Positions 8,949-17,282 of a stretch of 64,000 nucleotides of DNA are shown in pieces. A program made the position numbers and the translations under genes. The notes under the pieces were generated by a model that was not told where the DNA came from, ran no database searches, and saw nothing but the letters and a program-made list of their open reading frames with translations. The DNA is from an uncultured Draconibacterium sp. (GTDB lineage: Bacteria; Bacteroidota; Bacteroidia; Bacteroidales; Prolixibacteraceae). The stretch covers positions 6,110,501-6,174,500 of the forward strand of contig NZ_OY781365.1 of the NCBI RefSeq assembly GCF_963676815.1. Reading direction: 5' to 3'. Positions within the stretch are counted from its first letter, which is position 1. Each line of letters begins with the position of its first letter.

Positions 8949-9334
8949 TTATCTCTAAAATTGTATATGATTCAGATGTTCACGAAGATAGTGAAATATA
9001 GTTCATATAACATAATTTTCCATATCCTTTTATTCATTCAAATGTTGATAGTCAATAAACTTGCGGCATATTTTGCACTATTTACATACTTGTGACTATA
9101 AGTAAATTTTCGTATCTTTTTTTCTTTAACCGATCGGTTGTACTAAAACGGTTTAATAAAAAACCATCCCCGCACTATTTGGCACGACAGCTTATTTTAG
9201 GGAAATTTTAAGCGACCAAATAGTTATTTATTCCCTGGTTCCCGGCACTCAATTTAATTGAAACAGAAAAATTGAGTACCTATATTTTACTCGCTCCAAA
9301 CGTATTTCAAAATATTATTTAACCACAAAATCTC
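8949..9334. other. 386-nt divergent intergenic region with several inverted repeats
   Basis: No gene seen. It separates the sensor kinase (minus) from the secreted M29-like gene (plus). It holds a 12-bp perfect palindrome AACCGATCGGTT (9128-9139), a 9-bp inverted repeat ACTATTTGG (9174-9182) / CCAAATAGT (9216-9224) and a nested GGGAA/TTCCC pair (9200-9204, 9231-9235). A candidate promoter lies just before the M29-like gene. Confidence 0.6.
9258..9288 (+). promoter_or_regulatory. Candidate Bacteroidota promoter of the M29-like gene
   Basis: TTG (9258-9260), 20 nt, then TATATTTT (9281-9288), one base off the TAnnTTTG core. It would give a leader of about 40 nt before the ATG at 9335. Confidence 0.4.
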
Positions 9335-10513
9335 ATGAAAATGAAAAAATTATTCATCATCTTTTTCTTATTTCCACTTTTTGTGCATGCGCAATTATCT
9401 CCCCAAAATGCTGGAACCGATCTTGAAGCCCTTGCAGAAAACATTGTAAATCAATGCGCCGACATTCAAACTGATGAAATCGTATTTATCAATGGAAATG
9501 CAAGGGATATTGAATTGCTTGAAAACATTGCTGTTAATGTTCGCAAAAACGGAGCATTCCCAATGCTAACTGTAAGTAGCGATCGTTTAACCCGGAAAAT
9601 GTTCACCGAAGTTCCGGAGAAATATGATACGCAATATCCAAAACTTAACATGGAAGTTGTTAAAATGATAACAACTCAAATAAACGTTACTTCGAGCGAT
9701 ACCCCGGGTTTGCTAGCAGATATTCCGCCCGAACGTTTTGCAGTAAGGAATAAAGCACAAAAACCGGTAAACGATCTTTATCGTGAAAGTTCAATAAAAT
9801 CGGTGCAACTGGGTAATGGATTATATCCTACTAAAAACCGGGCAGAACAATTTGAAGTGCCGGTTGATCAATTGGCAAAAATGTTTTGGGATGGCATAAA
9901 TATGGATTATAACCAACTAACGACAATTGGTGAAAAGCTTTCAAAAAAGCTAACTGCCGGAAATACACTGAATATAACTCATGATAACGGAACCAATCTC
10001 AGTGTAAAAGTAACCGACTGCAAACCTCTTATCAGCGATGGCAAAGTATCGGCCGATAAACCGGGAAGTGCAGGCAGAGCTGTTTACCTGCCGGCTGGCG
10101 AAGTATTTTTTGCTCCTGTTCCCGGCACTGCCAATGGAACTTTGGTCTTGGATCATTTCAGGTTTAGAGGGCAATCTATTGAAGTACTAAAATTAGTCTT
10201 TAAAGATGGGAAACTAACTTCAATGAGCGCCAATTCTGACATTGCAGTGTTAAAAGAATACTATGATGCACAGGATAATCTATTAGCTGAGTTTTCACTG
10301 ATCGATTTTGGTATTAACCCGAAAATAACCGTTCCGAAAGGAAGCAAACTTTACTCTTATGTTCCGGCCAGTACCATAACGCTGGGAATTGGTAATAATT
10401 TTTGGGCAAATGGAGATAACAATTCAAATGCAGGAATTCAATTTCACTTAACAGGGAGCACCGTAACCATTGATAACACAGCAATTATTAATGAAGGCAA
10501 ACTGATAAACTAA
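9335..10513 (+). CDS. Secreted M29 aminopeptidase-like protein, two metal ligands apparently lost
   Basis: 392 residues with a signal peptide (MKMKKLFIIFFLFPLFVHAQ), unusual because most M29 aminopeptidases are cytosolic. The fold is recognisable by LPAGEVFFAPVPGTANGTLV (metal ligand Glu256), the AEFSLIDFGINP section (Glu319) and the C-terminal IGNNFWANGDNNSNAG loop. In active members of COG2309 the latter region reads VHIALGDN and ends in a HxD pair; here the first His is Thr349 and the pair is His371-Leu-Thr373. So two of the expected dinuclear-metal ligands seem missing. It may be a non-catalytic relative or use a different site. It stands alone with its own promoter and terminator. Confidence 0.75.
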   Translation: MKMKKLFIIFFLFPLFVHAQLSPQNAGTDLEALAENIVNQCADIQTDEIVFINGNARDIELLENIAVNVRKNGAFPMLTVSSDRLTRKMFTEVPEKYDTQYPKLNMEVVKMITTQINVTSSDTPGLLADIPPERFAVRNKAQKPVNDLYRESSIKSVQLGNGLYPTKNRAEQFEVPVDQLAKMFWDGINMDYNQLTTIGEKLSKKLTAGNTLNITHDNGTNLSVKVTDCKPLISDGKVSADKPGSAGRAVYLPAGEVFFAPVPGTANGTLVLDHFRFRGQSIEVLKLVFKDGKLTSMSANSDIAVLKEYYDAQDNLLAEFSLIDFGINPKITVPKGSKLYSYVPASTITLGIGNNFWANGDNNSNAGIQFHLTGSTVTIDNTAIINEGKLIN

Positions 10514-10540
10514 CAGAATTGCTCTTTATTTAAAATCATA

Positions 10541-10565
10541 AATACCCGCCGTTAAGGTGGGTATT
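10541..10565 (+). terminator. Rho-independent terminator of the M29-like gene
   Basis: AATACCCGCC (10541-10550) pairs with GGTGGGTATT (10556-10565) around GTTAA, followed by a run of T. Confidence 0.85.
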
Positions 10566-10582
10566 TTTTTTGCATATAAATC

Positions 10583-11623
10583 TTAAAGAAATCGTTTGCA
10601 ATTAACTTCGTCAGCAATTTGGTAATTGCCATCTAAAATCAACACCTTCATTTCATTGGCAAAATAAGGCGCCAGCATCACACCTTTTGTTCCCAGGCCA
10701 TTAAATACAAAAACATGTTCATGCTGCGGGTGTTTCCCAAGCACAGGTCTACGGTCGATAACGGTTGGCCGCACGCCTGCCCAATGCTGTTCAATCGAAA
10801 AATCAACATGAATAAGGTCTTTTAAACGATCGACAATTGAGTTTTTACCGTCTTCTGTTGGAATATCCGTCAGGTCTTTCCACTCGTATGTTGATCCGAC
10901 TTTAAAACGATGATCGCCGATTGGCAAAACGAAAACACGCCGATTAATGATATATTCTTCCGAAAGATCGGGCGCATAAATCTGCAACACCTCCCCTTTT
11001 GCGGGTTGCAAACGAATAAAATCAAACAGCGGATGTGTTTTTAAATAATGTCCCTCACAAAACACAATTTTATTGAACTGAATATTCTGAAAAACACGAT
11101 TTTCAAAATCGTTTCCATCAACAGAAAAATCAGCTTCAATCAACATTCCCTTTTGCTGAAAATATCGTTTGGCGGCATCAAGGAAAAGACCCGTTTTTAA
11201 ATAACCCGATCCTTTTACAATTCCATAAGCGTTAGATTTGAAAACGTGGTCAACCGGACTGCTTTCACAAATTTTCTCAATAAACGGCGCAAACCTTTCG
11301 TCGGATTTTCGTTCGTGCCACAGTGCTGTTTCCTGCTCCGACAGCGGTTTTATCATGGGCAAATCAAAATAAAAACGTTCTCCCAGTAATTCTTCCAAAA
11401 CTCGATAACGTTTTTTCATTACCGGCAACAGCTCGTCAACCATCCAGCTTTTGGTCATGCGTTTAAACACCAGCGGATTTACCATACCTGCCGCCACACG
11501 CGTTGCCGTACTTTTTTTCGGATTGTTAACGATACAAACATCCACACCGGCCAAATGTAACTCAATAGCCAGCAATGTACCTGCCAATCCTTGTCCAACG
11601 ATTAAAACTTCAATCTTTTTCAT
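10583..11623 (-). CDS. FAD-dependent oxidoreductase (DAO family)
   Basis: 346 residues. The N-terminus has the FAD-binding dinucleotide fold IEVLIVGQGLAGTLLAIEL (GxGxxG at residues 10-15) and a second FAD contact TRVAAGMVNP. The C-terminal half has the DAO-family features RLQPAKGEVLQI and GVRPTVIDRRPVLGKHP, then FNGLGTKGVMLAPYFA, similar to the oxidase half of MnmC, ThiO and glycine/D-amino-acid oxidases. The substrate cannot be told from the sequence. Its start codon overlaps the stop codon of the upstream DUF255 gene by 4 nt, so the two are translationally coupled. Confidence 0.88.
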   Translation of the reverse strand: MKKIEVLIVGQGLAGTLLAIELHLAGVDVCIVNNPKKSTATRVAAGMVNPLVFKRMTKSWMVDELLPVMKKRYRVLEELLGERFYFDLPMIKPLSEQETALWHERKSDERFAPFIEKICESSPVDHVFKSNAYGIVKGSGYLKTGLFLDAAKRYFQQKGMLIEADFSVDGNDFENRVFQNIQFNKIVFCEGHYLKTHPLFDFIRLQPAKGEVLQIYAPDLSEEYIINRRVFVLPIGDHRFKVGSTYEWKDLTDIPTEDGKNSIVDRLKDLIHVDFSIEQHWAGVRPTVIDRRPVLGKHPQHEHVFVFNGLGTKGVMLAPYFANEMKVLILDGNYQIADEVNCKRFL

Positions 11624-13644
11624 TTTATCGAGAGCTTTTTGGCAGCTTCATTAACATCTTCAACCGGCAAGTTGCAGGTACCGTTTTTACATACATAAAT
11701 CAAATCACGGGATTGATCGAACCGGTCTTTTAACAATGCAACTTCACTCTCCTGTTCGGCAAATGTCCAAAGCACATGCGGATAAAAACCTTTTTGTAAT
11801 TTATCAATCAACAAGCGAGAATTGATTCCACAAACCGCCACCTCAAAATAAGGTGCCGTTAATTTCAAAAGCAGTGTTCCCCAGTTGGCATAGGCCATCG
11901 GGTAATTGGTAAAATGCGGCGTAATGTATTGCAACATCTTTTTTGCCGTTTCCAGAAACTCTGGTTTTCCATGCATTAAATACAGACGATGCAGATTGTT
12001 GGCCATTACCGAATTGGCTGCCGGAATTACATTGTCTTCTTTCTGAAAATGATTTATTATTACCGCGTCGGCATTAAAACGATTGAAATAGAAAAGTCGC
12101 TTTTCTTTTTCATAAAAATGGGCAAAAACATACTCCACCAATTTATCGGCCAGTGCTAACCACTTTTCATCACCTGAGACCTCATAAAGTGCAAGAAACG
12201 CCTCAATCAACAAGGCATAATCTTCCAGAAATGCATCGATGGATGTAAAGTCATTTTTCCAACTATGGTAAAGTTGACCATCCTCTCTTATCAGGTTATT
12301 CTCGATAAAGTCAGCATTTTTAAATGCCAAACTCAAAAACTCCTCGTTGCCAAAAGCCTTATAAGCGTCCGCCACTCCTTTTAACATCAGTGCATTCCAC
12401 GAAGTAAGTGTTTTGTCATCCAACCCGGGACGCACACGTTTGCTTCGTGCTTTTAACAAAGCGTATTTCCATTTTCCAACTTTTACCTCGAGCTGATTTA
12501 AACTCAATCCATGCTTTTCGGCAAATGCTTCATTTGAACGATCCCGAAGGAGTATGTAATTATTGTGCTCCCAAAATCCTTTACCATTTACATTGTAATA
12601 GTCGGCAAACAAATTATACTCTTCTCCTAAAACTTCCAGCAGTTCATCCTTTCGCCATACATAAAACTTTCCTTCTTCGCCTTCGCTGTCGGCATCTAAC
12701 GACGAATAAAAAGCACCACTTTCATCCATCAACTCACGTTCAACAAAAGCAATGGTTTCATAAACCACGGTTTTAAACTCTTCATTTTTAAAATGCTGAT
12801 ATGCTTTTGAATACACGCTGATCAACTGCCCGTTATCATATAACATCTTCTCAAAATGCGGCACTTTCCATTTATCATCCACCGAATAACGTGCAAAACC
12901 GCCACCCACCTGATCGTAAATGCCACCGCGGGCCATTTTTTGCAAAGTCGTTTCAACAAAATCGAGCACAGCATCATCAGAATTCACAAATCCATAGTAC
13001 AACAGAAAATCAAGATTTACCGGCATCGGGAATTTCGGAGCGCCGGCTCTTCCGCCTTCCTCGTAATCAAAATGTCTTTTCCAGCCGTTAACACCGTTTT
13101 GCAATAGTCCCCGGCTAAACGGCACCTCCTCCTCCACTTCGGGCATTAACGATACCTGATGAATTCCCTCCTGCAACTGCGCAGCAAATTCTTCTGCTTT
13201 ACTCTTTTTTCCCTTGTAGAATGCTGCAATTGTTTTCAGGTTCTCCACCCAGGTTTCCTTTGGGAAATAGGTTCCTCCCCAAATTGGACGTCCATCAGGC
13301 AAAGCAATTACGTTTAACGGCCAGCCGCCCTGCTGCCCCATCAGCTGAACCGCACTCATATAATAATGGTCCACATCGGGGCGCTCTTCACGATCGACTT
13401 TAATGCAGACAAAATTTTCATTCATTACCGCAGCTACCCGTTCGTCCTCAAAACTTTCGTGCTCCATAACATGGCACCAGTGACAGGCAGCGTAACCAAT
13501 ACTCACCAAAATAAGTTTGTCTTCGGCTTTTGCCTTTGTAATCAGTTCTTCGCTCCAGGCCTGCCAGTTTACAGGATTATGAGCATGTTGTAAAAGATAT
13601 GGCGATGTGGCGTCTATCAACGCATTTGTATATGGCATAATCAA
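11620..13644 (-). CDS. DUF255 thioredoxin-like protein (YyaL / SSP411 family)
   Basis: 674 residues, normal for the family. The N-terminal third is a thioredoxin-like domain with the conserved NPVNWQAW (residues 23-30) and the CxxC motif C54-H-W-C57 followed by HVMEHESF. The remainder is an alpha/alpha toroid like that of N-acylglucosamine epimerases (MARGGIYDQVGGGFARYSVD, HFEKMLYDNGQL, DKTLTSWNALMLKG). The biochemical activity of the family is unsettled. No signal peptide is present, so it is cytosolic. It is the first gene of a two-gene unit with the FAD oxidoreductase, which suggests a shared redox role. Confidence 0.92.
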   Translation of the reverse strand: MIMPYTNALIDATSPYLLQHAHNPVNWQAWSEELITKAKAEDKLILVSIGYAACHWCHVMEHESFEDERVAAVMNENFVCIKVDREERPDVDHYYMSAVQLMGQQGGWPLNVIALPDGRPIWGGTYFPKETWVENLKTIAAFYKGKKSKAEEFAAQLQEGIHQVSLMPEVEEEVPFSRGLLQNGVNGWKRHFDYEEGGRAGAPKFPMPVNLDFLLYYGFVNSDDAVLDFVETTLQKMARGGIYDQVGGGFARYSVDDKWKVPHFEKMLYDNGQLISVYSKAYQHFKNEEFKTVVYETIAFVERELMDESGAFYSSLDADSEGEEGKFYVWRKDELLEVLGEEYNLFADYYNVNGKGFWEHNNYILLRDRSNEAFAEKHGLSLNQLEVKVGKWKYALLKARSKRVRPGLDDKTLTSWNALMLKGVADAYKAFGNEEFLSLAFKNADFIENNLIREDGQLYHSWKNDFTSIDAFLEDYALLIEAFLALYEVSGDEKWLALADKLVEYVFAHFYEKEKRLFYFNRFNADAVIINHFQKEDNVIPAANSVMANNLHRLYLMHGKPEFLETAKKMLQYITPHFTNYPMAYANWGTLLLKLTAPYFEVAVCGINSRLLIDKLQKGFYPHVLWTFAEQESEVALLKDRFDQSRDLIYVCKNGTCNLPVEDVNEAAKKLSIK

Positions 13645-13774
13645 AATAATTGTTTTTAAACAAGCTGTTTTTCAGCCTCATTCTGTTTCAAAACGGCTGT
13701 TTTCAGAAGAACAATAAAACCCGGAATTGGTTCCCTTTACTTTGAATTTGAGATCTTCTGCATGACAAAGGTCA

Positions 13775-13804
13775 TTTGGATTTTTAATATGATAGCTACT
13801 TTTG
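13775..13804 (+). promoter_or_regulatory. Bacteroidota promoter in front of the candidate small RNA
   Basis: TTTG (13775-13778), 18 nt, then TACTTTTG (13797-13804), an exact match to TTTG...TAnnTTTG. Transcription would start near 13811. No start codon follows before the terminator. Confidence 0.6.
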
Positions 13805-13810
13805 CAAACA

Positions 13811-13887
13811 CAAATCCTACTAAGAAATTAGGACACAACATCAAACAAAAAATAAAAATCCCGGTCTGGACGCCGGGATTTTTTTAT
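13811..13887 (+). ncRNA. Candidate small RNA of about 75 nt
   Basis: The segment between an exact promoter match and a strong terminator. It would contain a 5' hairpin (TCCTA at 13815-13819 with TAGGA at 13829-13833), an A-rich unstructured middle and the terminator hairpin. There is no ATG or plausible reading frame inside, and no gene upstream on this strand for which the terminator could serve. Promoter, length and terminator are seen; that it is a functional RNA is inference. It does not match an RNA family I recognise. Confidence 0.45.
13857..13880 (+). terminator. Orphan rho-independent terminator
   Basis: AATCCCGG (13857-13864) pairs with CCGGGATT (13873-13880), followed by five more T. 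There is no plus-strand protein gene for more than 3 kb upstream, which points to a short untranslated transcript. Confidence 0.8.
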
Positions 13888-13942
13888 GTCATAAAGTTTT
13901 CTCTGAATCTTTTGAATGAAATTTACTTCGTACACAAAAAAG

Positions 13943-14026
13943 TTTCACGCAGATTTCGCAGAAAAGCGCAGATGAAAACTAAATGTTTTTCTGAAATCTG
14001 CGATAATTAGCGAAATCTGCGTGAAA
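13943..14026. repeat. 84-nt palindromic repeat built from CGCAGATTTCGC-type units
   Basis: Outer arms TTTCACGCAGATTTCGC (13943-13959) and GCGAAATCTGCGTGAAA (14010-14026) are perfect reverse complements over 17 nt. Inside, a second, imperfect pair of the same CGCAGAT/ATCTGCG unit continues the stem. This is the form of a REP-like intergenic repeat; similar units are commonly scattered in Bacteroidota genomes. A related palindrome sits at 46972-47053. Confidence 0.7.
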
Positions 14027-14060
14027 AAGTTTTCTGGTTAGAATATTGCGAAACGTTCAT

Positions 14061-15077
14061 TTAAATGCAGTTTACCTCACGCTCCAGCGAAACGCCAAAC
14101 TTTTCTTCCACCGATTTACAAATTTCTTCCGAAAGTGAATAAATCTCTTTGCCGGTAGCATTGCCATAATTTACTATGACCAGCGCCTGTTGTTCGTGTA
14201 CTCCGGCATCGCCAATGCGTTTACCTTTCCAACCAGCTTGTTCAATAAGCCAGCCTGCTGCCAGTTTTATCTTGCCCTCTCCTCCCGGATAAACAGGAAT
14301 CTCCGGATATCTTGATTTGATTTGCGCCGCCAGCACAACATCCACCACCGGATTTTTAAAGAAACTTCCGGCATTTCCCAGCTCTTTTACATCGGGTAAT
14401 TTTGAGGAGCGGATTTCGATAACTGCTTCCCGAATATTGCGGAGATTGGCTTCTCCCTTTTCTTTTACCTTTTCTTCCAGCTGTCCGTAGCCAAGATTGA
14501 ATTCGGGGAATTTATCCAATCGGAAAATCACAGAAGTAATGATAAACCGGTTTTTCAGGTAGCTTTTAAAAACACTGTTCCGGTAAGCAAAGCCACATTC
14601 GGTAGCCGGATACTCAACCGGACAACCTTTTTCCAGGTCGAAACCTTTTACTTTTTCAACCAAACGGCAAACCTCTTGTCCGTAAGCGCCAATATTTTGT
14701 ACCGGCGTAGCCCCTACTTTTCCGGGTATCAACGATAGATTTTCAGCACCACCCAATCCCTGGTTTACGACAAATTCTACAAATTCATCCCAAACTTCGC
14801 CAGCGCCCACTTCAAACCATTCATGATTGCGGTCTTCCCAAACCGAATTCATTCCGGGCACATTTGGATTAATTACCAAGCCGTCAAAATCATTCATAAA
14901 CAAAATATTACTGCCCTCTCCCAAAACAATCAGCTTCTCCTCTTGCCAGCTTTTATTGGAATTCAGAAAAACCTGCAGGTCTTCCAGTTCGGTAAATTCG
15001 AAATAATATTTTGCTTTGGCGTCGATGCCAAATGTATTGTGTGCCTTTAGCGAATGATTTTCTGAAAAGCGGATCAT
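14061..15077 (-). CDS. murB: UDP-N-acetylenolpyruvoylglucosamine reductase MurB
   Basis: 338 residues from the chosen start. It makes UDP-MurNAc by NADPH-dependent reduction of UDP-GlcNAc-enolpyruvate, the second committed step of peptidoglycan synthesis. Seen motifs: N-terminal HNTFGIDAKAKYYFE, FAD-binding VLGEGSNILFMNDFDGLVI, SLIPGKVGATPVQNIGAYGQEV, the FAYRNSVFK section, and the C-terminal LPDVKELGNAGSFFKNPVV with its catalytic Ser. It is the longer, E. coli-like type I enzyme. A longer frame begins at 15095, but a TATCTTTG promoter core covers 15093-15100, so the ATG at 15077 is the likely start. Confidence 0.95.
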   Translation of the reverse strand: MIRFSENHSLKAHNTFGIDAKAKYYFEFTELEDLQVFLNSNKSWQEEKLIVLGEGSNILFMNDFDGLVINPNVPGMNSVWEDRNHEWFEVGAGEVWDEFVEFVVNQGLGGAENLSLIPGKVGATPVQNIGAYGQEVCRLVEKVKGFDLEKGCPVEYPATECGFAYRNSVFKSYLKNRFIITSVIFRLDKFPEFNLGYGQLEEKVKEKGEANLRNIREAVIEIRSSKLPDVKELGNAGSFFKNPVVDVVLAAQIKSRYPEIPVYPGGEGKIKLAAGWLIEQAGWKGKRIGDAGVHEQQALVIVNYGNATGKEIYSLSEEICKSVEEKFGVSLEREVNCI

Positions 15078-15092
15078 AGAATAAATTTTGCG

Positions 15093-15100
15093 CAAAGATA
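15093..15100 (-). promoter_or_regulatory. Promoter core of murB
   Basis: TATCTTTG read on the minus strand matches TAnnTTTG; transcription would begin near 15086, just upstream of the start at 15077. No clear -33 element was found. Confidence 0.5.
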
Positions 15101-15440
15101 AAAGGTGAAACGATTAATGATGAAAGATTAAGGATTAATTTGCCTGCAATGCTTTAATGCGAAAATGCTTAAATTACAAAATTGCTAAACTGATAAATTG
15201 TAAAATTTTATTCAAAGAACACCACCAACTTATACCCACTTATGCCAATTGTATTTTGCAAACTGCCTATTAAACCACTTAATATCAGTCCTACCATTCT
15301 CTGTGAACCTCTGAGTCTTCTCTGGGCAACTCTGTGGTAAAACATTTTGAAAGGGAATTGAGGCTACAACAAGAATCTTCCAACTTCGCGCTTCGGGCTT
15401 CTTACTTTTTCTATCTTTACAACAAAATCATTTCATTTAC
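15101..15440. other. 340-nt divergent gap with degenerate low-complexity repeats
   Basis: No gene seen. The part near murB is a run of short AT-rich near-repeats (GCTTAAATTACAAAATTGC and similar), and 15297-15345 holds a CTCTGTG-rich section (CTCTGTGAACCTCTGAGTC, then CAACTCTGTGGTAAAAC) of a type often seen as decayed dispersed repeats in this phylum. A TATCTTTA core at 15412-15419 could serve the glycosyltransferase gene. Confidence 0.5.
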
Positions 15441-16544
15441 TTGAAGCGCAAAAAGCAAATAATTGTTTCTGTTACCAACGATCTGGTTGCCGACAACCGG
15501 GTGCACAAAGTGTGCACATCGCTGGAAGAAATGGGACTCGATGTTTTGCTGGTTGGCCGGAAATTAAAAAACAGCCAGCCGCTCACCCGAAGCTACCAGA
15601 CTCACCGAATGCGTTTGCTTCTTTCAAAAGGTGCTTGTTTTTATGCCGAATACAATTTCCGATTGTTTCTGTTATTACTTTTCCGAAAAGCCGATGTTTT
15701 ACTGGCTAACGATCTGGATGCGCTTGCTGCCAATTACCTGGCTTCAAAAATCAAACGATCGGCACTTGTTTACGATAGCCACGAATATTTTACTGAAGTT
15801 CCGGAATTAATTGGACGCCCGCGGGTCAAGCACATTTGGGAGTGGCTGGAAGGTAAAATGCTTCCTAATTTAAAACACTGTTACACGGTTTGCGATTCGA
15901 TTGCAGCTGTTTACAATGAAAAATATGGCGTGCCGTTTCAAGTTGTCAGGAACATTCCTACTTCAAAAAATACGGTTCAACTCAACAAAAAAGAAAATCA
16001 GCAAAAGGTCATTCTTTACCAGGGTGCTGTAAATATTGGTCGCGGACTGGAGCAAGCAATAAAAGCCATGTATTTTATTGAAGGCGCACAACTCGTAATT
16101 GCCGGCGACGGCGATATTAAAGGGCAACTGGAGGAATTGGTACGCACAGAAAAACTGGAAGATAAAGTACGTTTTACCGGCCGGCTTACCATTGAAGAAC
16201 TGGCAAAACTAACGCCAACTGCCGATCTGGGGTTATCGATTGAAGAAGACCTGGGCCTGAATTATCGTTTCGCCCTACCCAATAAATTATTTGATTACAT
16301 AAGATCCGGAGTTCCTATGTTGATAAGCGATTTGCCGGAAATGAAAGCCATTGTTGAAAAATACAATATTGGCGCTATCAGTAATTCGCACGATCCGAAA
16401 GAACTGGCAAATGCCATTAATGAAGCCTTGAATAATTCAGATAAACGAGAAAGCTGGAAAACGAACCTTGTTCAGGCATCGAACGAACTAACGTGGGAAA
16501 ATGAAGCGGAAGTTTTGAAAGGTATTTTTGCCGAATTTCTGTAA
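15441..16544 (+). CDS. Glycosyltransferase, GT4-like family
   Basis: 367 residues, starting with a TTG codon; no ATG exists near the conserved N-terminus. The N-terminal Rossmann domain shows VTNDLVADNRVHKVCTSLEE and GLDVLLVGRK, typical of GT4 enzymes of Bacteroidota. The C-terminal domain has LYQGAVNIGRGLEQAIKAM, LVIAGDGDIK, KVRFTGRLTIEELAKL and the donor-site region ALPNKLFDYIRSGVPMLISD, in which the conserved Glu is replaced by Asp. It probably adds a sugar from a nucleotide sugar to a surface glycan. Neighbours do not reveal the polymer. Confidence 0.85.
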   Translation: MKRKKQIIVSVTNDLVADNRVHKVCTSLEEMGLDVLLVGRKLKNSQPLTRSYQTHRMRLLLSKGACFYAEYNFRLFLLLLFRKADVLLANDLDALAANYLASKIKRSALVYDSHEYFTEVPELIGRPRVKHIWEWLEGKMLPNLKHCYTVCDSIAAVYNEKYGVPFQVVRNIPTSKNTVQLNKKENQQKVILYQGAVNIGRGLEQAIKAMYFIEGAQLVIAGDGDIKGQLEELVRTEKLEDKVRFTGRLTIEELAKLTPTADLGLSIEEDLGLNYRFALPNKLFDYIRSGVPMLISDLPEMKAIVEKYNIGAISNSHDPKELANAINEALNNSDKRESWKTNLVQASNELTWENEAEVLKGIFAEFL

Positions 16545-16559
16545 AAACAGAAAACAATA

Positions 16560-17282
16560 TTACACATTTTTCTCCAGCAGATTTTCAAACTCAATTTCGT
16601 CGGTATTTTTTGCCGAATCGTGTAATTTTCCATTGGCACAAACCAGTGTTCGCGCAGGCTTTTTGGCTATTGCAGCATAATCGTGCGTGGCCATCAAAAT
16701 GGTCTTTCCATCGTTGTTTAACTGGATAAATAAGTCAAGAATATCTTCCGATGTTTCCGGATCGAGATTTCCGGTAGGCTCATCGGCCAGAATAATATCA
16801 GCATGATTCAAAATGGCACGAGCAATAACTACACGCTGCTGTTCACCACCACTTAACTGGTGCGGCATTTTTTCCTTTTTATGCAACATTCCAACACGCT
16901 CGAGCACTTCATCAACGCGGTTTTCAATTTCCAGCTTGTTCTTCCAACCGGTAGCTTTTAATACAAAAGACAGGTTCGCATATACATTCCGGTCGGTAAG
17001 CAAACGGAAATCCTGAAAAACAACACCCAGCCGCCTTCTCAACTGAGGGACATTGCGTTTTTTTAATCCAACCAAATCAAAATCCAACACAGTTCCCGAG
17101 CCAAATTCCAGTGGCAACTCGGCGTTCAGCGTTTTTATGAGGCTGGTTTTTCCGGTTCCCACTTTTCCAACCACATAAATAAACTCGCCTTCCTGCACTT
17201 CAACATCAACACCCGAAAGAATCAGGTTATCGTACTGGTAAATGCTGGCATCGAGCAACTTTATGACTGTTTTTTTGTCCAT
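16560..17282 (-). CDS. ftsE: Cell-division ATP-binding protein FtsE
   Basis: 240 residues. Walker A GKVGTGKTSLIK near residue 38, Q-loop VVFQDFRLL, signature LSGGEQQRVVIARA, Walker B ADIILADEPTGNLDPE and switch His in MATHDYAAIA. The LLTDRNVYANLSFVL section and the whole length fit FtsE, the ATPase that with FtsX controls peptidoglycan hydrolases at the division site. FtsX is not next to it here, as is common in Bacteroidota. An uncharacterised ABC ATPase of the LolD/MacB type is the alternative. It shares a divergent promoter region with the TPR gene at 17489. Confidence 0.85.
   Translation of the reverse strand: MDKKTVIKLLDASIYQYDNLILSGVDVEVQEGEFIYVVGKVGTGKTSLIKTLNAELPLEFGSGTVLDFDLVGLKKRNVPQLRRRLGVVFQDFRLLTDRNVYANLSFVLKATGWKNKLEIENRVDEVLERVGMLHKKEKMPHQLSGGEQQRVVIARAILNHADIILADEPTGNLDPETSEDILDLFIQLNNDGKTILMATHDYAAIAKKPARTLVCANGKLHDSAKNTDEIEFENLLEKNV

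Larger units (their letters stand above)
13645..14060. other. 416-nt gap holding a candidate small RNA and a palindromic repeat
   Basis: No convincing protein gene. The only plus-strand frame of note (from 13762) runs through a strong terminator. The gap contains a promoter (13775-13804), a terminator (13857-13880) and a large palindromic repeat (13943-14026), each listed separately. Confidence 0.7.

Noticed and set aside
13762..14010. 82-codon plus-strand frame as a small gene
   Set aside because: It reads through a strong terminator and into the palindromic repeat, and its composition is not protein-like.
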